Positions 32,926 through 42,241 of a stretch of 64,000 nucleotides of DNA are shown in pieces (positions within the stretch are counted from its first letter, which is position 1; each line of letters opens with the position of its first letter). Source of the stretch: Gracilaria vermiculophylla. Lineage: Eukaryota; Rhodophyta; Florideophyceae; Gracilariales; Gracilariaceae. The notes beneath the pieces are model-generated. The model saw nothing but the letters and a program-made list of their open reading frames with translations, made no database searches and was not told the DNA's origin. The stretch lies in assembly GCA_019155205.2 (NCBI GenBank), contig JAHNZQ020000004.1:1096135-1160134 (forward strand), given 5' to 3'. The position numbers and the translations under genes are program-made.

Positions 32926-35517
32926 ATGATTCTGCTCTTCCTCTCCCCGCCAACTCTACCTTCTCGACGCCGCGTCAGTCATCGCAGCTTTCTGTGCTGC
33001 AGCCGCGCCGTAAGTGCGCCCTCATTGCCCGCAGTGCCCCCTCCATCCCCTGCACCTCCACCGCCGTTTCGGGAGGTTTCGCGTTCACCGCCAGGCCTCA
33101 CGGTGCTGTATACTCGTGCCCAAGCCCCCATCACCGCCTCTAATCTGCCACTGTTGCTTGCATACGTGCGTGAGCGTCCGCGCGTGCTTCTGGCCGTCGC
33201 CCCCAACGCTTCCCTTCCAAATGGCCCATCCAAAGCGCTTGCGAGACTTGGCGTCCGTCTTGTTCGCCGCTCTATTCTATCGGGCCCATCTCAACGTGCT
33301 CGTACATCTTCGCTTCCGCAACCACTGTATTCCACACGTCCTTCTGCTCCCAAACACCGATTCGAGCTCCATGCTCCGTACGCACTTGCTGGGAGTCAGC
33401 CTCATGCTGTACAATTCCTTACGGATGGCTTATTGAAGAGGGGTAAGTTGTTTCAGACCCTCGCTGGCGTAACTGGGTCCGGCAAGAGTTATATGATGGC
33501 CAGTGTAATTGCGGTAGCTCAGGTCCCCACGCTTGTTTTGGCACCAAATAAGACACTCGCTGCCCAGCTGTACAACCAGTTTAAACTTTTCTTCCCGAGA
33601 AACCGTGTCGAGTTTTTCGTTTCCAATTTCAAACATTACCAGCCCGAGGCTTACCTGCCTACCAGCGACAAGTACATCGCGAAGACCAGTTCCATTGACC
33701 ACGAGTTGGATCGACTTCGACACGCTGCCACAAAGAGTCTATTCGAAAGAAATGATACGATCGTTGTCGCCAGCGTTAGTTCTATATTTGGCTTGGGATT
33801 GCCTACTGAATACCTCCAAGCCGCCTTTCCTGCTCGGATAGGCGATTTTCTCACCCCACCTCAGTTTGTAGACATCTTGAAGAGCATTGAGTACGTAGAA
33901 GATGCCAGGAGAATAGAAACGACAAGGGGATTGTTTTTTTGCTACGACCAACACATCGACGTTTCTCCTCCATGGGAGCAGCCCGGAATTCTTTACCGAT
34001 TCAGTTTTGATGACAATAAGCTAACGGCTTTGCAGCGTATAAATATCAAGTCGGATACCAAAGAGGATCTGGGTGAACAATTGGTTTTGTATCCCGCCAA
34101 GCATTTTGTGACCCCCAAACATCGCTTGGAAGGTGCCATGGAGAAAATTCTGAAAGAAACTCGCATGTCAGTCCAAAAGTTCATGGAAGATGGCAAAAAA
34201 TTAGAGGCCACCCGTCTTCAGGAGAGAGTTGATGCAGATATACACATGTTACGAAAGGTGGGCTTCTGTCACGGCATTGAGAACTATTCCTTGTATCTCT
34301 CAGAGCGAGATATTAGACATCCTCCGGAAACTCTTCTCGACTACATGCCGAGGGATGGAAAATGGCTCCTTTTTATAGACGAAAGTCATGTCACGGTTCC
34401 TCAACTGGGAGGTATGCATGCAGGAAACGCAGCGAGAAAGCAAAAACTCGTGCAGTATGGCTTTCGACTCCCGTCAGCAATAGAAAATCGCCCGTTGAAC
34501 TCTCAAGAGTTTTGGTCAAAGACTCATCAGACAATATTTGTTTCCGCCACTCCTGGACCATTTGAGCGAAAGAAGAGTCGATCAGATGGAGTGGTGGAGG
34601 CTGTCATTCGCCCAACTGGTGTATTGGATCCCACTGTCGAAGTAATCGGAACAAAACGCCAAATTGAACACCTCACTTGTCAGCTAGCCAGTGTCGCCGC
34701 TGGTGGTGGAAAAGCCATAGTCACAACAATAACGAAACGTTTTGCTGAAGATATAGCTGATTGTCTGGCTAGTAAGCCACCTGTCGCAAACATTCTTGAT
34801 AGGCCCCTAAACGTTGCATTCCTACATTCTGGAATCGACTCTGTCGGTCGCATGCACATCTTGGAGGGCATGAAAGAGGTGCCTGGAAAAGAAGCTGACT
34901 ATGGTACCAAATCTGATGTCAAGGATCGGAATCCTCTAGATGTCGTAGTTGGTGTAAATCTACTCCGTGAAGGTATCGACCTCCCTGCGGTTCAACTAGT
35001 TGCTATCTTGGACGCTGATTGTGAAGGCTTTTTGAGGGGTGAAACGGCCCTCATTCAAATGATAGGTAGAGCAGCGCGCAACGTGAAAGGGCATGTCATA
35101 ATGTACGCCGACAATATAACCTCTGGGATGCAAAGGGCAATGGATGAAACTGCGAGGCGAAGGAAATTGCAGATTGCGCACAACTCCATGTACGACGTGC
35201 ACCCATCTCCTGTTCAGGAGTTGAAAGCGAACAACATTGAAAAAATGGCGCCTCTGTTGGAACGTATCCGAAACATGAGGGTGGGAAATAGAGCATATCA
35301 AAAGTACAAAGTTGGTCACCCACCTGGGTTGTCGAAGGCATTAGAAACACTGCCGAAGGCGAAAAGGGAACCGGGCACGGAGGCCGATGCAGAAGCAATT
35401 CGAGATCTAATGTTGAGTGCCGCTGCATGCGAAGACTTCGAAACGGCCGCTCTCTTGCGAGATCGGCTGATTATGATGGGAGTCATGAAGCACTCCCATG
35501 GCCAAGAAGGTGTTTGA
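32926..35517 (+). CDS. uvrB: UvrB, excinuclease ABC subunit B
   Basis: This 863-aa bacterial-type DNA damage verification helicase of nucleotide excision repair receives damaged DNA from UvrA and recruits UvrC. The UvrB core starts at about residue 146. Walker A is GVTGSGKSY (181-189), Walker B/motif II is DESHVTVPQLGG (485-496), then VSATPG, LLREGIDLPAVQLVAILDAD and IGRAARN. A C-terminal UVR motif (DFETAALLRDRL) binds UvrC. The roughly 145-residue N-terminal extension is Ser/Pro/Arg-rich, as expected for an organelle presequence, so plastid action is inferred. Oddities: the beta-hairpin lacks most of its tyrosines (SNFKHYQPEAY), and there is an insertion before LREGIDLP. It lies among clear eukaryotic genes, so contamination is unlikely. 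The exact start, and a possible 5' exon, are uncertain. Confidence 0.95.
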   Translation: MILLFLSPPTLPSRRRVSHRSFLCCSRAVSAPSLPAVPPPSPAPPPPFREVSRSPPGLTVLYTRAQAPITASNLPLLLAYVRERPRVLLAVAPNASLPNGPSKALARLGVRLVRRSILSGPSQRARTSSLPQPLYSTRPSAPKHRFELHAPYALAGSQPHAVQFLTDGLLKRGKLFQTLAGVTGSGKSYMMASVIAVAQVPTLVLAPNKTLAAQLYNQFKLFFPRNRVEFFVSNFKHYQPEAYLPTSDKYIAKTSSIDHELDRLRHAATKSLFERNDTIVVASVSSIFGLGLPTEYLQAAFPARIGDFLTPPQFVDILKSIEYVEDARRIETTRGLFFCYDQHIDVSPPWEQPGILYRFSFDDNKLTALQRINIKSDTKEDLGEQLVLYPAKHFVTPKHRLEGAMEKILKETRMSVQKFMEDGKKLEATRLQERVDADIHMLRKVGFCHGIENYSLYLSERDIRHPPETLLDYMPRDGKWLLFIDESHVTVPQLGGMHAGNAARKQKLVQYGFRLPSAIENRPLNSQEFWSKTHQTIFVSATPGPFERKKSRSDGVVEAVIRPTGVLDPTVEVIGTKRQIEHLTCQLASVAAGGGKAIVTTITKRFAEDIADCLASKPPVANILDRPLNVAFLHSGIDSVGRMHILEGMKEVPGKEADYGTKSDVKDRNPLDVVVGVNLLREGIDLPAVQLVAILDADCEGFLRGETALIQMIGRAARNVKGHVIMYADNITSGMQRAMDETARRRKLQIAHNSMYDVHPSPVQELKANNIEKMAPLLERIRNMRVGNRAYQKYKVGHPPGLSKALETLPKAKREPGTEADAEAIRDLMLSAAACEDFETAALLRDRLIMMGVMKHSHGQEGV

Positions 35518-35746
35518 CTTCGGCTTTTTACGACAGAGCTCACAAGATGTTTTTGTTCTAGTCCCGTGTACGAAAACAACATAAATAGAAAAACGAGGCA
35601 AATCCTTGTTGTTGTTCACTACATAGACGCTGTGCACCTGTATTTAAAGCAGCAGTATTTATCTACATAACCCCCCTCCCCCTCTCGAGACCATTGCAGG
35701 TCTGTCTTCAATATGTTCGTAGTCTACGATATCTTCCCTTGTAAAT

Positions 35747-36775
35747 TTAATGCAGTCCCGAATTCTTCGTGCTGTGCCCTCGTAATCTGTTTGCGATTAA
35801 AAGATTGATCAATGCTTGTATGGTAGCCAAAGAAAATATCACAATCGAAAGAACAATCGAAATCCAAAGAGGTCGTATATCCTTTATGAATATACTTGCG
35901 GTTTCCCAGATACCAGATATTATCACAATAACAATAACGTGTTCAATAAGAAATGGAATTGTTGAAAAATAAAATTCAACCAGTGTCGCGATGAACATAA
36001 TGTATCGCTGCGCAGCAAACGATGAAGAGAGGGAGTATATTGTTGTCCTGGAAATATCCGAAGGCTGAAGCTGCGGTACATAGTGAAGCAATAGTAAGCG
36101 AAATAGCTCCACTTGAGCAAATGTCGCAAGAATGTGAAATAGTGCTGAGGTAAATGTCCATATTAGCCCAGGATCAACAGCTTCCGGATTCAAAGTGCGT
36201 AATGTTAGAACAGAGCTCCAAAGCATTAACGGATAGAGTACAAAGAACCAATAGTGCAGCCACACAAATAGCTCTGAGTGAAGAACGACAAAATCAACTT
36301 CATGGCGATGACCGAAAACCAAACCGCCGGATATAGCGAGTATGAAGAAGAAAATGATGCGGCAAGACAGCAAAGCGAAAATGCCGATGTATTGACCTGT
36401 ACCAATTTGTTCATGAGTCATCTTGGCAAACCAAATTCTCGATTCGGCACAATGAGCGGAACCTGGCTTGCACCCTTCGTCGTGACCAGTTGTTTCTTTC
36501 ATGCTGGCTCTATGAGAAAAATACTTCAAGAATGGGAAAAATCTACCCTGAGGAGAAAGCCGGAGACTCGCGGAGCTTGTCTCCTGTTGCCCTCCAGATT
36601 CGGTGGAGGACTCGCTAGATCCCGCGACAGGGATAGTAACCAAATCGGTTGTATGCTCTCGTGCAACAAAGGAGCAGACCTCAGGATTCTCGATTGGATT
36701 CCCTTCTCCTGGTTTCCTATCGTTAATGTCAAGCCACTCCGTTGAAACTTTTCGAAATGTTCCACAAGAAGTCAT
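35747..36775 (-). CDS. Six-pass membrane protein, unknown function
   Basis: About 342 aa from the first in-frame ATG (36,775); the frame is open further upstream to 36,844, but only non-ATG codons lie there. The first 115 residues are polar and probably cytosolic. Six hydrophobic stretches follow: FALLSCRIIFFFILAISGG, WLHYWFFVLYPLMLW, a long segment around FHILATFAQVELF, then FIATLVEFYF, EHVIVIVIISGIW and ISIVLSIVIFSLATIQALI. No family motif is recognised. In another minus frame, 36,845-36,900, a separate hydrophobic stretch (LIGLTGALLTILLLLCVV followed by KKK) lies just upstream, so an extra TM exon or a separate small protein is possible. It ends 230 bp from the uvrB stop, convergent. Confidence 0.6.
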   Translation of the reverse strand: MTSCGTFRKVSTEWLDINDRKPGEGNPIENPEVCSFVAREHTTDLVTIPVAGSSESSTESGGQQETSSASLRLSPQGRFFPFLKYFSHRASMKETTGHDEGCKPGSAHCAESRIWFAKMTHEQIGTGQYIGIFALLSCRIIFFFILAISGGLVFGHRHEVDFVVLHSELFVWLHYWFFVLYPLMLWSSVLTLRTLNPEAVDPGLIWTFTSALFHILATFAQVELFRLLLLHYVPQLQPSDISRTTIYSLSSSFAAQRYIMFIATLVEFYFSTIPFLIEHVIVIVIISGIWETASIFIKDIRPLWISIVLSIVIFSLATIQALINLLIANRLRGHSTKNSGLH

Positions 36776-37491
36776 ACCTAGGCAAACATTTTCCCGTGGG
36801 AAAATACCAAGACGTTCTTCTTCTTTGAATGATAGACAACGCACAACAATAAAAGGATTGTTAACAGGGCACCAGTCAAACCAATTAAAAGACCATTACG
36901 GAAGTAGTTTGATTTGAGGGAAAAGTTTTATGTCATTCACATTTGCAGATTCGAGAAAACAGAAGGAAGAACGTTACTTCTGGACGTCGAGTTCATGAAG
37001 AGAATTGAATCGAGGGTTCATTCATTCTCAACGGCCTCGAAAAGGAAAAGTGGTAAGCGATCCAAGATTTACGGCGGCTACAGCAATGAATTGAATCAGA
37101 ACGTTTGGGTAGGTTGGTGGTTACGGGTTAAGGGCTGGCCACGAAAGAATACGCTGCTTAGCGGTAACATTTCTATAAACAACCAAAAATCATTGTTTCA
37201 GTGTCATGCAGCAGCCGGACCCCAACTCCCTCATTGCAACTATCTGAATCCAATGAATGCAGCTATTGAAACCATGTTTACTATGTAGAAATTTTCTTCT
37301 GGCAAATCGATAATCTCCCCTCGCTTGTCACTTGTAGAGCTTAGGCGTCACACGTAGTCATGAAGCAAGAATTGGCCAATAGTCGGCCTGACAAACATAA
37401 TAACGGAGATCGAAACAATCGAAAATGCAGTACAGGGCACTTAGACCCCGGCAGTCGCGATGTTGTTCTATAGAAGCACTTCTAAACAAGC
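36776..37491. other. Intergenic spacer with a hydrophobic minus frame
   Basis: Apart from the minus-strand hydrophobic stretch at 36,845-36,900, which may be an exon of the neighbouring membrane protein, nothing is recognised. The plus frame at 36,914-37,288 has no family resemblance and is not called. Confidence 0.4.
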
Positions 37492-38674
37492 TCAAATTCG
37501 GCATTCTCCATCCTCCATAGTAATCCAGTCGATTGGTTTCCCTCGAAGAAGCTGCAATGTTTTCCATTCAGAAGATTGACTTTCAACCTCGTAACGATAG
37601 GGCCACTCCACAGAAGGCGGGGCAGAGACCATTATTGCGTCCATTCTCGAGTGATGTGCCCCTGAAAGACCAAAACGAACCCCGCGATCATTTAGAAGGT
37701 TGAATTCCAGATAACGCCCTCTACGTATTCTTTGCCATTTTTTCTGAAGAGCACTATATGGCAAATTCGCATTGGTTTTAACGATTGGTAAGTAGCTCGG
37801 GAGAAAATTATCCAACATACTCCCGGTAAATGGCATTTGGTCAGAGGATGCCAGTTCCAAGTCATCGTAGAAAATACCGCCTACGCCACGATACTCAGCT
37901 CGTGAAGGAATATAAAAATAATCATCACACTGCTTCTTGAGCTTTTTTTGTTTAGATAACCTGGGTTAGAGACAGTGAACTTACCCAACAGAGAAAATAA
38001 AATGCTTACCTTTTTGTACATGCCGCTGTCATATTCATCGCAAACTGCTTTCCAATGCCGGTGGAAACCCGCAACTTGATGGTGATTTACGTAAAACACG
38101 GTAAGATCAGCTCCTCCGCCGAATGAAAGACCCTGGTTTGTGACTAAGACTCTGACATCTCCTCTTAACGTGGGCACATGTGGAGATTGTGCATGTAATA
38201 CAAAGCTCAGAGCAGCTGCTTTGAAAGGCTCTCCATCAAATGCGGGTTTTCCTCGCTTACGAAAAGCTTCTGCTCGTGCGGGAGAAAGGGTCCCTTGCAC
38301 AACGGATACATTGACCCCAGCCTTTTCGAAAACGTGACCGTTTTGCAGAACTACGATGTGTTAGTGATCTACCCGCATCTGCGATTCAGATTTCAGATTT
38401 CAGACATACCCCTGGTGAGCCCAGAGCCTTGCCCACTCTCCCATTCGTCGGAACTGAAGTTGGACAAACCATCCACGGATTCAAGCGTTTGGCAAAGCCG
38501 CTGTTGGGAATCACGAACTAAGCTGATAAAAGCGCGAAGTTCTGAGGACTCTGGTAAGGAAGCCCTAGTGACACAAATATCCGCGTTTGGTCTCGTGCTG
38601 CGCTTCGGAAACGCCACGGTGTTGTGCTTCGAAAACGCCACGGGTGCGACAAAGGAGAGAGAGGACTGACGCAT
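37492..38674 (-). CDS. Divergent coproporphyrinogen III oxidase, 3 exons
   Basis: HemF/CPOX-type oxidase: oxidative decarboxylation of coproporphyrinogen III to protoporphyrinogen IX, plastid step of haem and chlorophyll synthesis. Exons are 38,674-38,410, 38,350-38,010 and 37,941-37,492. Introns of 59 nt (GTATGT...GTAG, branch-like CACTAAC) and 68 nt (GTAAGC...AAAAG) restore one frame of 351 aa. The start MRQSSLSFVAPVAF looks like a red-algal plastid transit peptide. Conserved segments: FEKAGVNVSVVQGTLSPA, FGGGADLT with the key Asp, QCDDYFYIPSR followed by GVGGIFYDDL, and RRGRYLEFNL. Odd: the Gly-rich GGGG-SR motif reads SGQGSGLTR, the usual VH-N-R after HVPT reads LRGDVR, and WWFGGG-DLTPYY reads LSFGGGADLTVFY. 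It may therefore be a divergent paralogue. Confidence 0.88.
37942..38009 (-). other. Intron 2 of the CPOX gene (68 nt)
   Basis: On the minus strand it begins GTAAGCATTT and ends ACAAAAAAAG. Removing it joins MYKK to LKKQCDDYF in phase 0, matching the family at this point. Confidence 0.85.
38351..38409 (-). other. Intron 1 of the CPOX gene (59 nt)
   Basis: On the minus strand it begins GTATGTCTGAAATC and ends ATCACTAACACATCGTAG, with a CTAAC branch-like site 11 bases before the AG. Removal joins GLTR to VLQNGHVFEKAG with a codon split G/TT, restoring the family sequence. Confidence 0.85.
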
Positions 38675-39293
38675 TTCCAAAACGCAGGAAAGATCGATGA
38701 ATTGTTGGCATGAATGTCCTGTAGAGGACAAGTGAGAACGATTCTGCTAAAACGTTTCAAAACTATGGTGAACGATATCCCCCCATCGATTTCTTTTAGG
38801 GTCTGTAACCATTGCCTAAGGTGAACTCCTTGGTGAGACGATCAACAACACTGAACATATCTGTTTAATTTATTCATATCGAGCAGACTGTAGGGCACGG
38901 CGCTTTTCACTCACTGTAATTATATTCTTTGTCAAGGTTATCCTGCGGCTACGATTGATCTCGGACGATACAACACGCACCAAGTCTTAAGCAGTAAAGC
39001 GGGCGAATCAGTTCAGTCCGATAGCGAAAGTGCGCTTGTGTCGAGAGCTAGAGAATTGCTTCGGAAACAAGCATTGCCGGGGAAAATGAACTTTCAGCGA
39101 CATTTTTCATGAGATCTGAGGAGAGAGTTTTTTTTTTTTCAGCACGGGAAGGAACGATTGCATCTGGAAGTTACAGCTCCTGGTCGCTCGAGGAAGCTTG
39201 TGAAGCATACTTCTTTCAATATTTCATTCTAGCAAATCCGCAGACTGTGATTCAAGAGACAAAACAATTTTCTCGCAGAGGATCTGCAGCACA
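38675..39293. other. Divergent spacer between CPOX and RNase R
   Basis: About 620 bp with no coding signal. It must carry promoters for two divergent, probably plastid-directed genes; a T-rich run sits at 39,128-39,140. Confidence 0.5.
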
Positions 39294-41696
39294 ATGAAAC
39301 GTCCGGCCTTTGTAGAACTGGGGCCCTCAACTACTGTCGTAAAGGCATTCTCTAATCCTCGTCAGCGTTGCCCGTTAGTACCGATTCTGCCGACGACTTA
39401 CCGAATGCGCGCAAGACTGTGTTGCCCGCAGTTGCGTACAGTAGTCATGTCGACCGTTGCCAATTCGCAGTCAATAGACGCTGGGTCATATCTTCATGTA
39501 CGAAATGGCTCGAGGCTACGTTTAACTCGCGCGCTTCGTCCGGACGGTAAACGAAACTGGATAGTGCAGGACTCTACTGGGGTTGAGTTCTCCGTCAGTC
39601 CCAAGCAGATACTCTTTGCACTTCAATCTTCCTCCGTATCTACCCTCTCAGAGAATATTGCCAGTGTAGAGAGCTTGATTCAAGCCCAAGCGACAGAGTA
39701 TGAAGAACTGCTGGAATTGTCGTGGGAAGAGCTTCACTCTAACGATGAACTTGTCGACATTCAGCAAATCTGTCTTCTACTGTTTAATGATGAAAGCTCA
39801 TTGTCACTTCTAGTTACACACTTTCTGCTGGAGAACGATGATGTCTTCTTTAAAAGCCGAAACATCAAGGGCACTGTCAAGTACGAAGCACGATCGCCCA
39901 AGAACGTTGAAGATATCAAGGCACAGAAAAAAGATCAAGCGAGGAGGCATCAAAGGGAGCAATTTAGGCAAACTGCTCTGCAAAAGGCCTATGCAGACCG
40001 TTGCTTGGAGCCCTTACGAAATGTTTTTTCCGAAGATGAGGTACGAATCTTGGTGACGTCTCTGCGAGCCATGGCAGCAGAGCTCGAACACGGCAAATAT
40101 GACCCAAATAGTCGGTACGCTTTCACAGCTGGTAATAGCTACTCACTGATCGAAAAAGAGGCAAGAGCACTTATTCAGTTAACAATGTCTGCTCTTTCGA
40201 AACCTATAGTCCCACTGTCTGCTTTTGAGGTGCTCGTTGCTTGGAAAGTAATGTCAAAGCATGAAAATCTCACAATGCTTCGAACCGGTATGGAGAAGAG
40301 ACGAACATTTCCAGCGTCAATTATAGAAGCAGCAGAAAAAATAATTTCGAGTCCCCCATCCGATGTCGACCGGGGCAGAAGAACAGATCTTCGTCATCTT
40401 CCTGCTTACGCGATTGATAGCGTCGACACGACAGAAGTTGATGACGCAATTGGCTTCGATCCTGAATCTAACATCGTCTACGTGCATGTCGCAGATCCAT
40501 CCCGGTATTTCAATCAAACTAAAAATGATGTCTTGCAAGAGGCTTTCAGACGCAATAGGACCATTTATTTACCAACTGAAAAGCTTACTATGTTCCCCGA
40601 AAAGCTTGCGGCAGAACTGTTTTCATTAACGGGGGCTTATTGGGATGGGACTGCCTTGAGTTTCTCGTTTTGCATCAATGATGACGGATCTATCGACGAG
40701 CATTTAATGCACGTACAGCCCACACTCATTTCTAAACCTATCAGACTCACATATGAACAAGCAAATGCAGCGATTGATGACAACACGAACGGACATCATT
40801 CACTGCTGGGACGTCTTCATGAACTCGCATTACGACGCAGGAAGTGGCGTGAAATCGAAGGAGGAGCAATCAATATTGACACTCCGTTTCCGTTTATAGA
40901 GATCGAAGATGAGACCCACGAGAATCCTATAATTAAAATCGGGACAGTCCGATCAGATACAGCTTCGTGGAAACTGGTTTCGGAATTGATGATAACTGCC
41001 TGCACTGTAGGGGCTTTCTTCGCTAAAGAAGCCGGTCTTCCTTTGCCCTATCGCAGCCAAGAACCATTCGACTATCCTGAAGATGATGTGATTGAGGGGA
41101 TTCCGAACGGCCCCGCTAGGGCGGCAGTAGTTTTCAAAAATGCAAGTGCCTCTGTGATATCAACAGAACCAAAAGAACATGCGTCGCTCGGTTTAGACCA
41201 CTATTCACAAATGACCTCTCCGATTCGACGTAGCCTTGACCTGATTGCACACTTCCAACTGAAAGCCTTTATCAGAGGCGAGGAAGCTCCCTATTCAACC
41301 GTTGATATCACAAGCGAAATAGGACGCACACAGGACCTTAATCGTGACGCAAGAACGCTTGAGAATAGGACATATAAGTATTGGCAACTTGAATACTTGA
41401 GGCAAAAGGGACCAAACGTAGTACACCGTGCAAGCTTTGTTAGAGGCCTCAAAGATTCTGATCGCCTTGGGTTAGTTCATTTCGAAGACTACGGCTTCCA
41501 GTTAGTGGCGACTGTGCCACCAGGGACGAAACCAGGAGAACCAGTAGCTTTGAGAATACCCGTGGTAAATCCTAGGTTAGGAGAAGTACGGGCGGAATGT
41601 GTGTTGAACACCAAAATGGACTTCCAGGAGATGATGAGTAGCGACCTGAACGATGACATATTCTCTGATATCACTGAGGAAGATGAGCTTTTGTAA
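39294..41696 (+). CDS. Organellar RNase II/R-type exoribonuclease
   Basis: The 800-aa protein has the length of the plant chloroplast/mitochondrial enzyme RNR1. It degrades RNA 3'-to-5' and matures organelle rRNA ends. The N-terminus (MKRPAFVELGPSTTVVKAF, Arg-rich up to about residue 50) fits a presequence. A small beta domain follows (GSYLHVRNGSRLRLTRAL), as in cyanobacterial and plant RNase II. The RNB catalytic domain runs from about 365 to 690: AIDSVDTTEVDDAIGF (about 373-388) carries the metal-binding aspartates, and YSQMTSPIRRSLDLIAHFQL (637-656) the RNA-binding arginines. The C-terminal beta part is short and no full S1 domain is obvious. The ATG at 39,294 is the first in frame. Confidence 0.92.
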   Translation: MKRPAFVELGPSTTVVKAFSNPRQRCPLVPILPTTYRMRARLCCPQLRTVVMSTVANSQSIDAGSYLHVRNGSRLRLTRALRPDGKRNWIVQDSTGVEFSVSPKQILFALQSSSVSTLSENIASVESLIQAQATEYEELLELSWEELHSNDELVDIQQICLLLFNDESSLSLLVTHFLLENDDVFFKSRNIKGTVKYEARSPKNVEDIKAQKKDQARRHQREQFRQTALQKAYADRCLEPLRNVFSEDEVRILVTSLRAMAAELEHGKYDPNSRYAFTAGNSYSLIEKEARALIQLTMSALSKPIVPLSAFEVLVAWKVMSKHENLTMLRTGMEKRRTFPASIIEAAEKIISSPPSDVDRGRRTDLRHLPAYAIDSVDTTEVDDAIGFDPESNIVYVHVADPSRYFNQTKNDVLQEAFRRNRTIYLPTEKLTMFPEKLAAELFSLTGAYWDGTALSFSFCINDDGSIDEHLMHVQPTLISKPIRLTYEQANAAIDDNTNGHHSLLGRLHELALRRRKWREIEGGAINIDTPFPFIEIEDETHENPIIKIGTVRSDTASWKLVSELMITACTVGAFFAKEAGLPLPYRSQEPFDYPEDDVIEGIPNGPARAAVVFKNASASVISTEPKEHASLGLDHYSQMTSPIRRSLDLIAHFQLKAFIRGEEAPYSTVDITSEIGRTQDLNRDARTLENRTYKYWQLEYLRQKGPNVVHRASFVRGLKDSDRLGLVHFEDYGFQLVATVPPGTKPGEPVALRIPVVNPRLGEVRAECVLNTKMDFQEMMSSDLNDDIFSDITEEDELL

Positions 41697-41712
41697 CTTT
41701 TGCAACATTGTG

Positions 41713-41979
41713 TCACCTTCGGTCGCGACGACTAGTCGTTTTCCCGTCTCTCGCTGCTGCTCTTCTCTTTTGGGTTTTGGTCGCAGTTCTCGCTGCTCGG
41801 GGCGGCTTTCGGGGAAGTCGCGGAACAGGAATGACAACGGGCCGCGTTTGAATTCTACGAGGCCAAAACGGCTTGCCTTGCTTTTTTCGATTTCTCCAGT
41901 AAAGAAAAACGAGGATGGCGATGATGAGAACAACAACAAGGAAGCTGAAGCCGATGCTCACGCTGAGATGTATACCCAT
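41713..41979 (-). CDS. Small single-pass membrane protein ORF
   Basis: From the ATG at 41,979 the frame gives 88 aa: a strongly hydrophobic helix (VSIGFSFLVVVLIIAILVFL) followed by a very basic, Arg/Lys/Pro-rich tail. The frame is open upstream to 42,312 without an ATG, so an upstream exon is possible. It is convergent with the RNase R gene, with only 16 bases between the two stops. No family is recognised; it could be a tail-in membrane anchor, but coding status is uncertain. Confidence 0.4.
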   Translation of the reverse strand: MGIHLSVSIGFSFLVVVLIIAILVFLYWRNRKKQGKPFWPRRIQTRPVVIPVPRLPRKPPRAARTATKTQKRRAAARDGKTTSRRDRR

Positions 41980-42216
41980 TTCATATGTTGGAAGCCCTAT
42001 CCTCTGCTCTCGGGCCACGGGATGAGGATAATCAAGAAGCAAGTGCTTGACGCAGTAGCTCGCGACGGCTGAGGGCTTCGAAAAAGCCGGCACTGCTGCG
42101 CGTACCTTAAGATACAGTACCAACGGATGAGACAGTATCGAAGGACTTATCTGAGCAAGTGCAAAATGGTGGTCTGCCAAGTTTCTTCGTGAGGAAGGCA
42201 GCAATCCTGACCGGTT

Positions 42217-42241
42217 TACAGTACAGGAATACTGTACTGTA
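42217..42241. repeat. Perfect hairpin built on TACAGTAC/GTACTGTA
   Basis: TACAGTACAG and CTGTACTGTA form 10-bp arms around a 5-base loop. It lies upstream of the NAF1 gene; related palindromes occur in three other spacers. Confidence 0.7.

Noticed and set aside
32775..33143. Overlapping 122-codon ORF at the start of uvrB
   Set aside because: Proline/serine-rich in a different frame; could be a chance frame in GC-rich DNA. Kept only as a possible alternative first exon.
36776..36844. Upstream GTG start for the six-pass membrane protein
   Set aside because: Non-ATG start in a nuclear gene is unlikely; the ATG at 36,775 is preferred, though an upstream exon cannot be excluded.
36845..36900. 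Tiny intron GTATTT...CCTAG (30 nt) that would fuse the hydrophobic stretch to the membrane protein
   Set aside because: The phases do not match; joining creates a stop at once.
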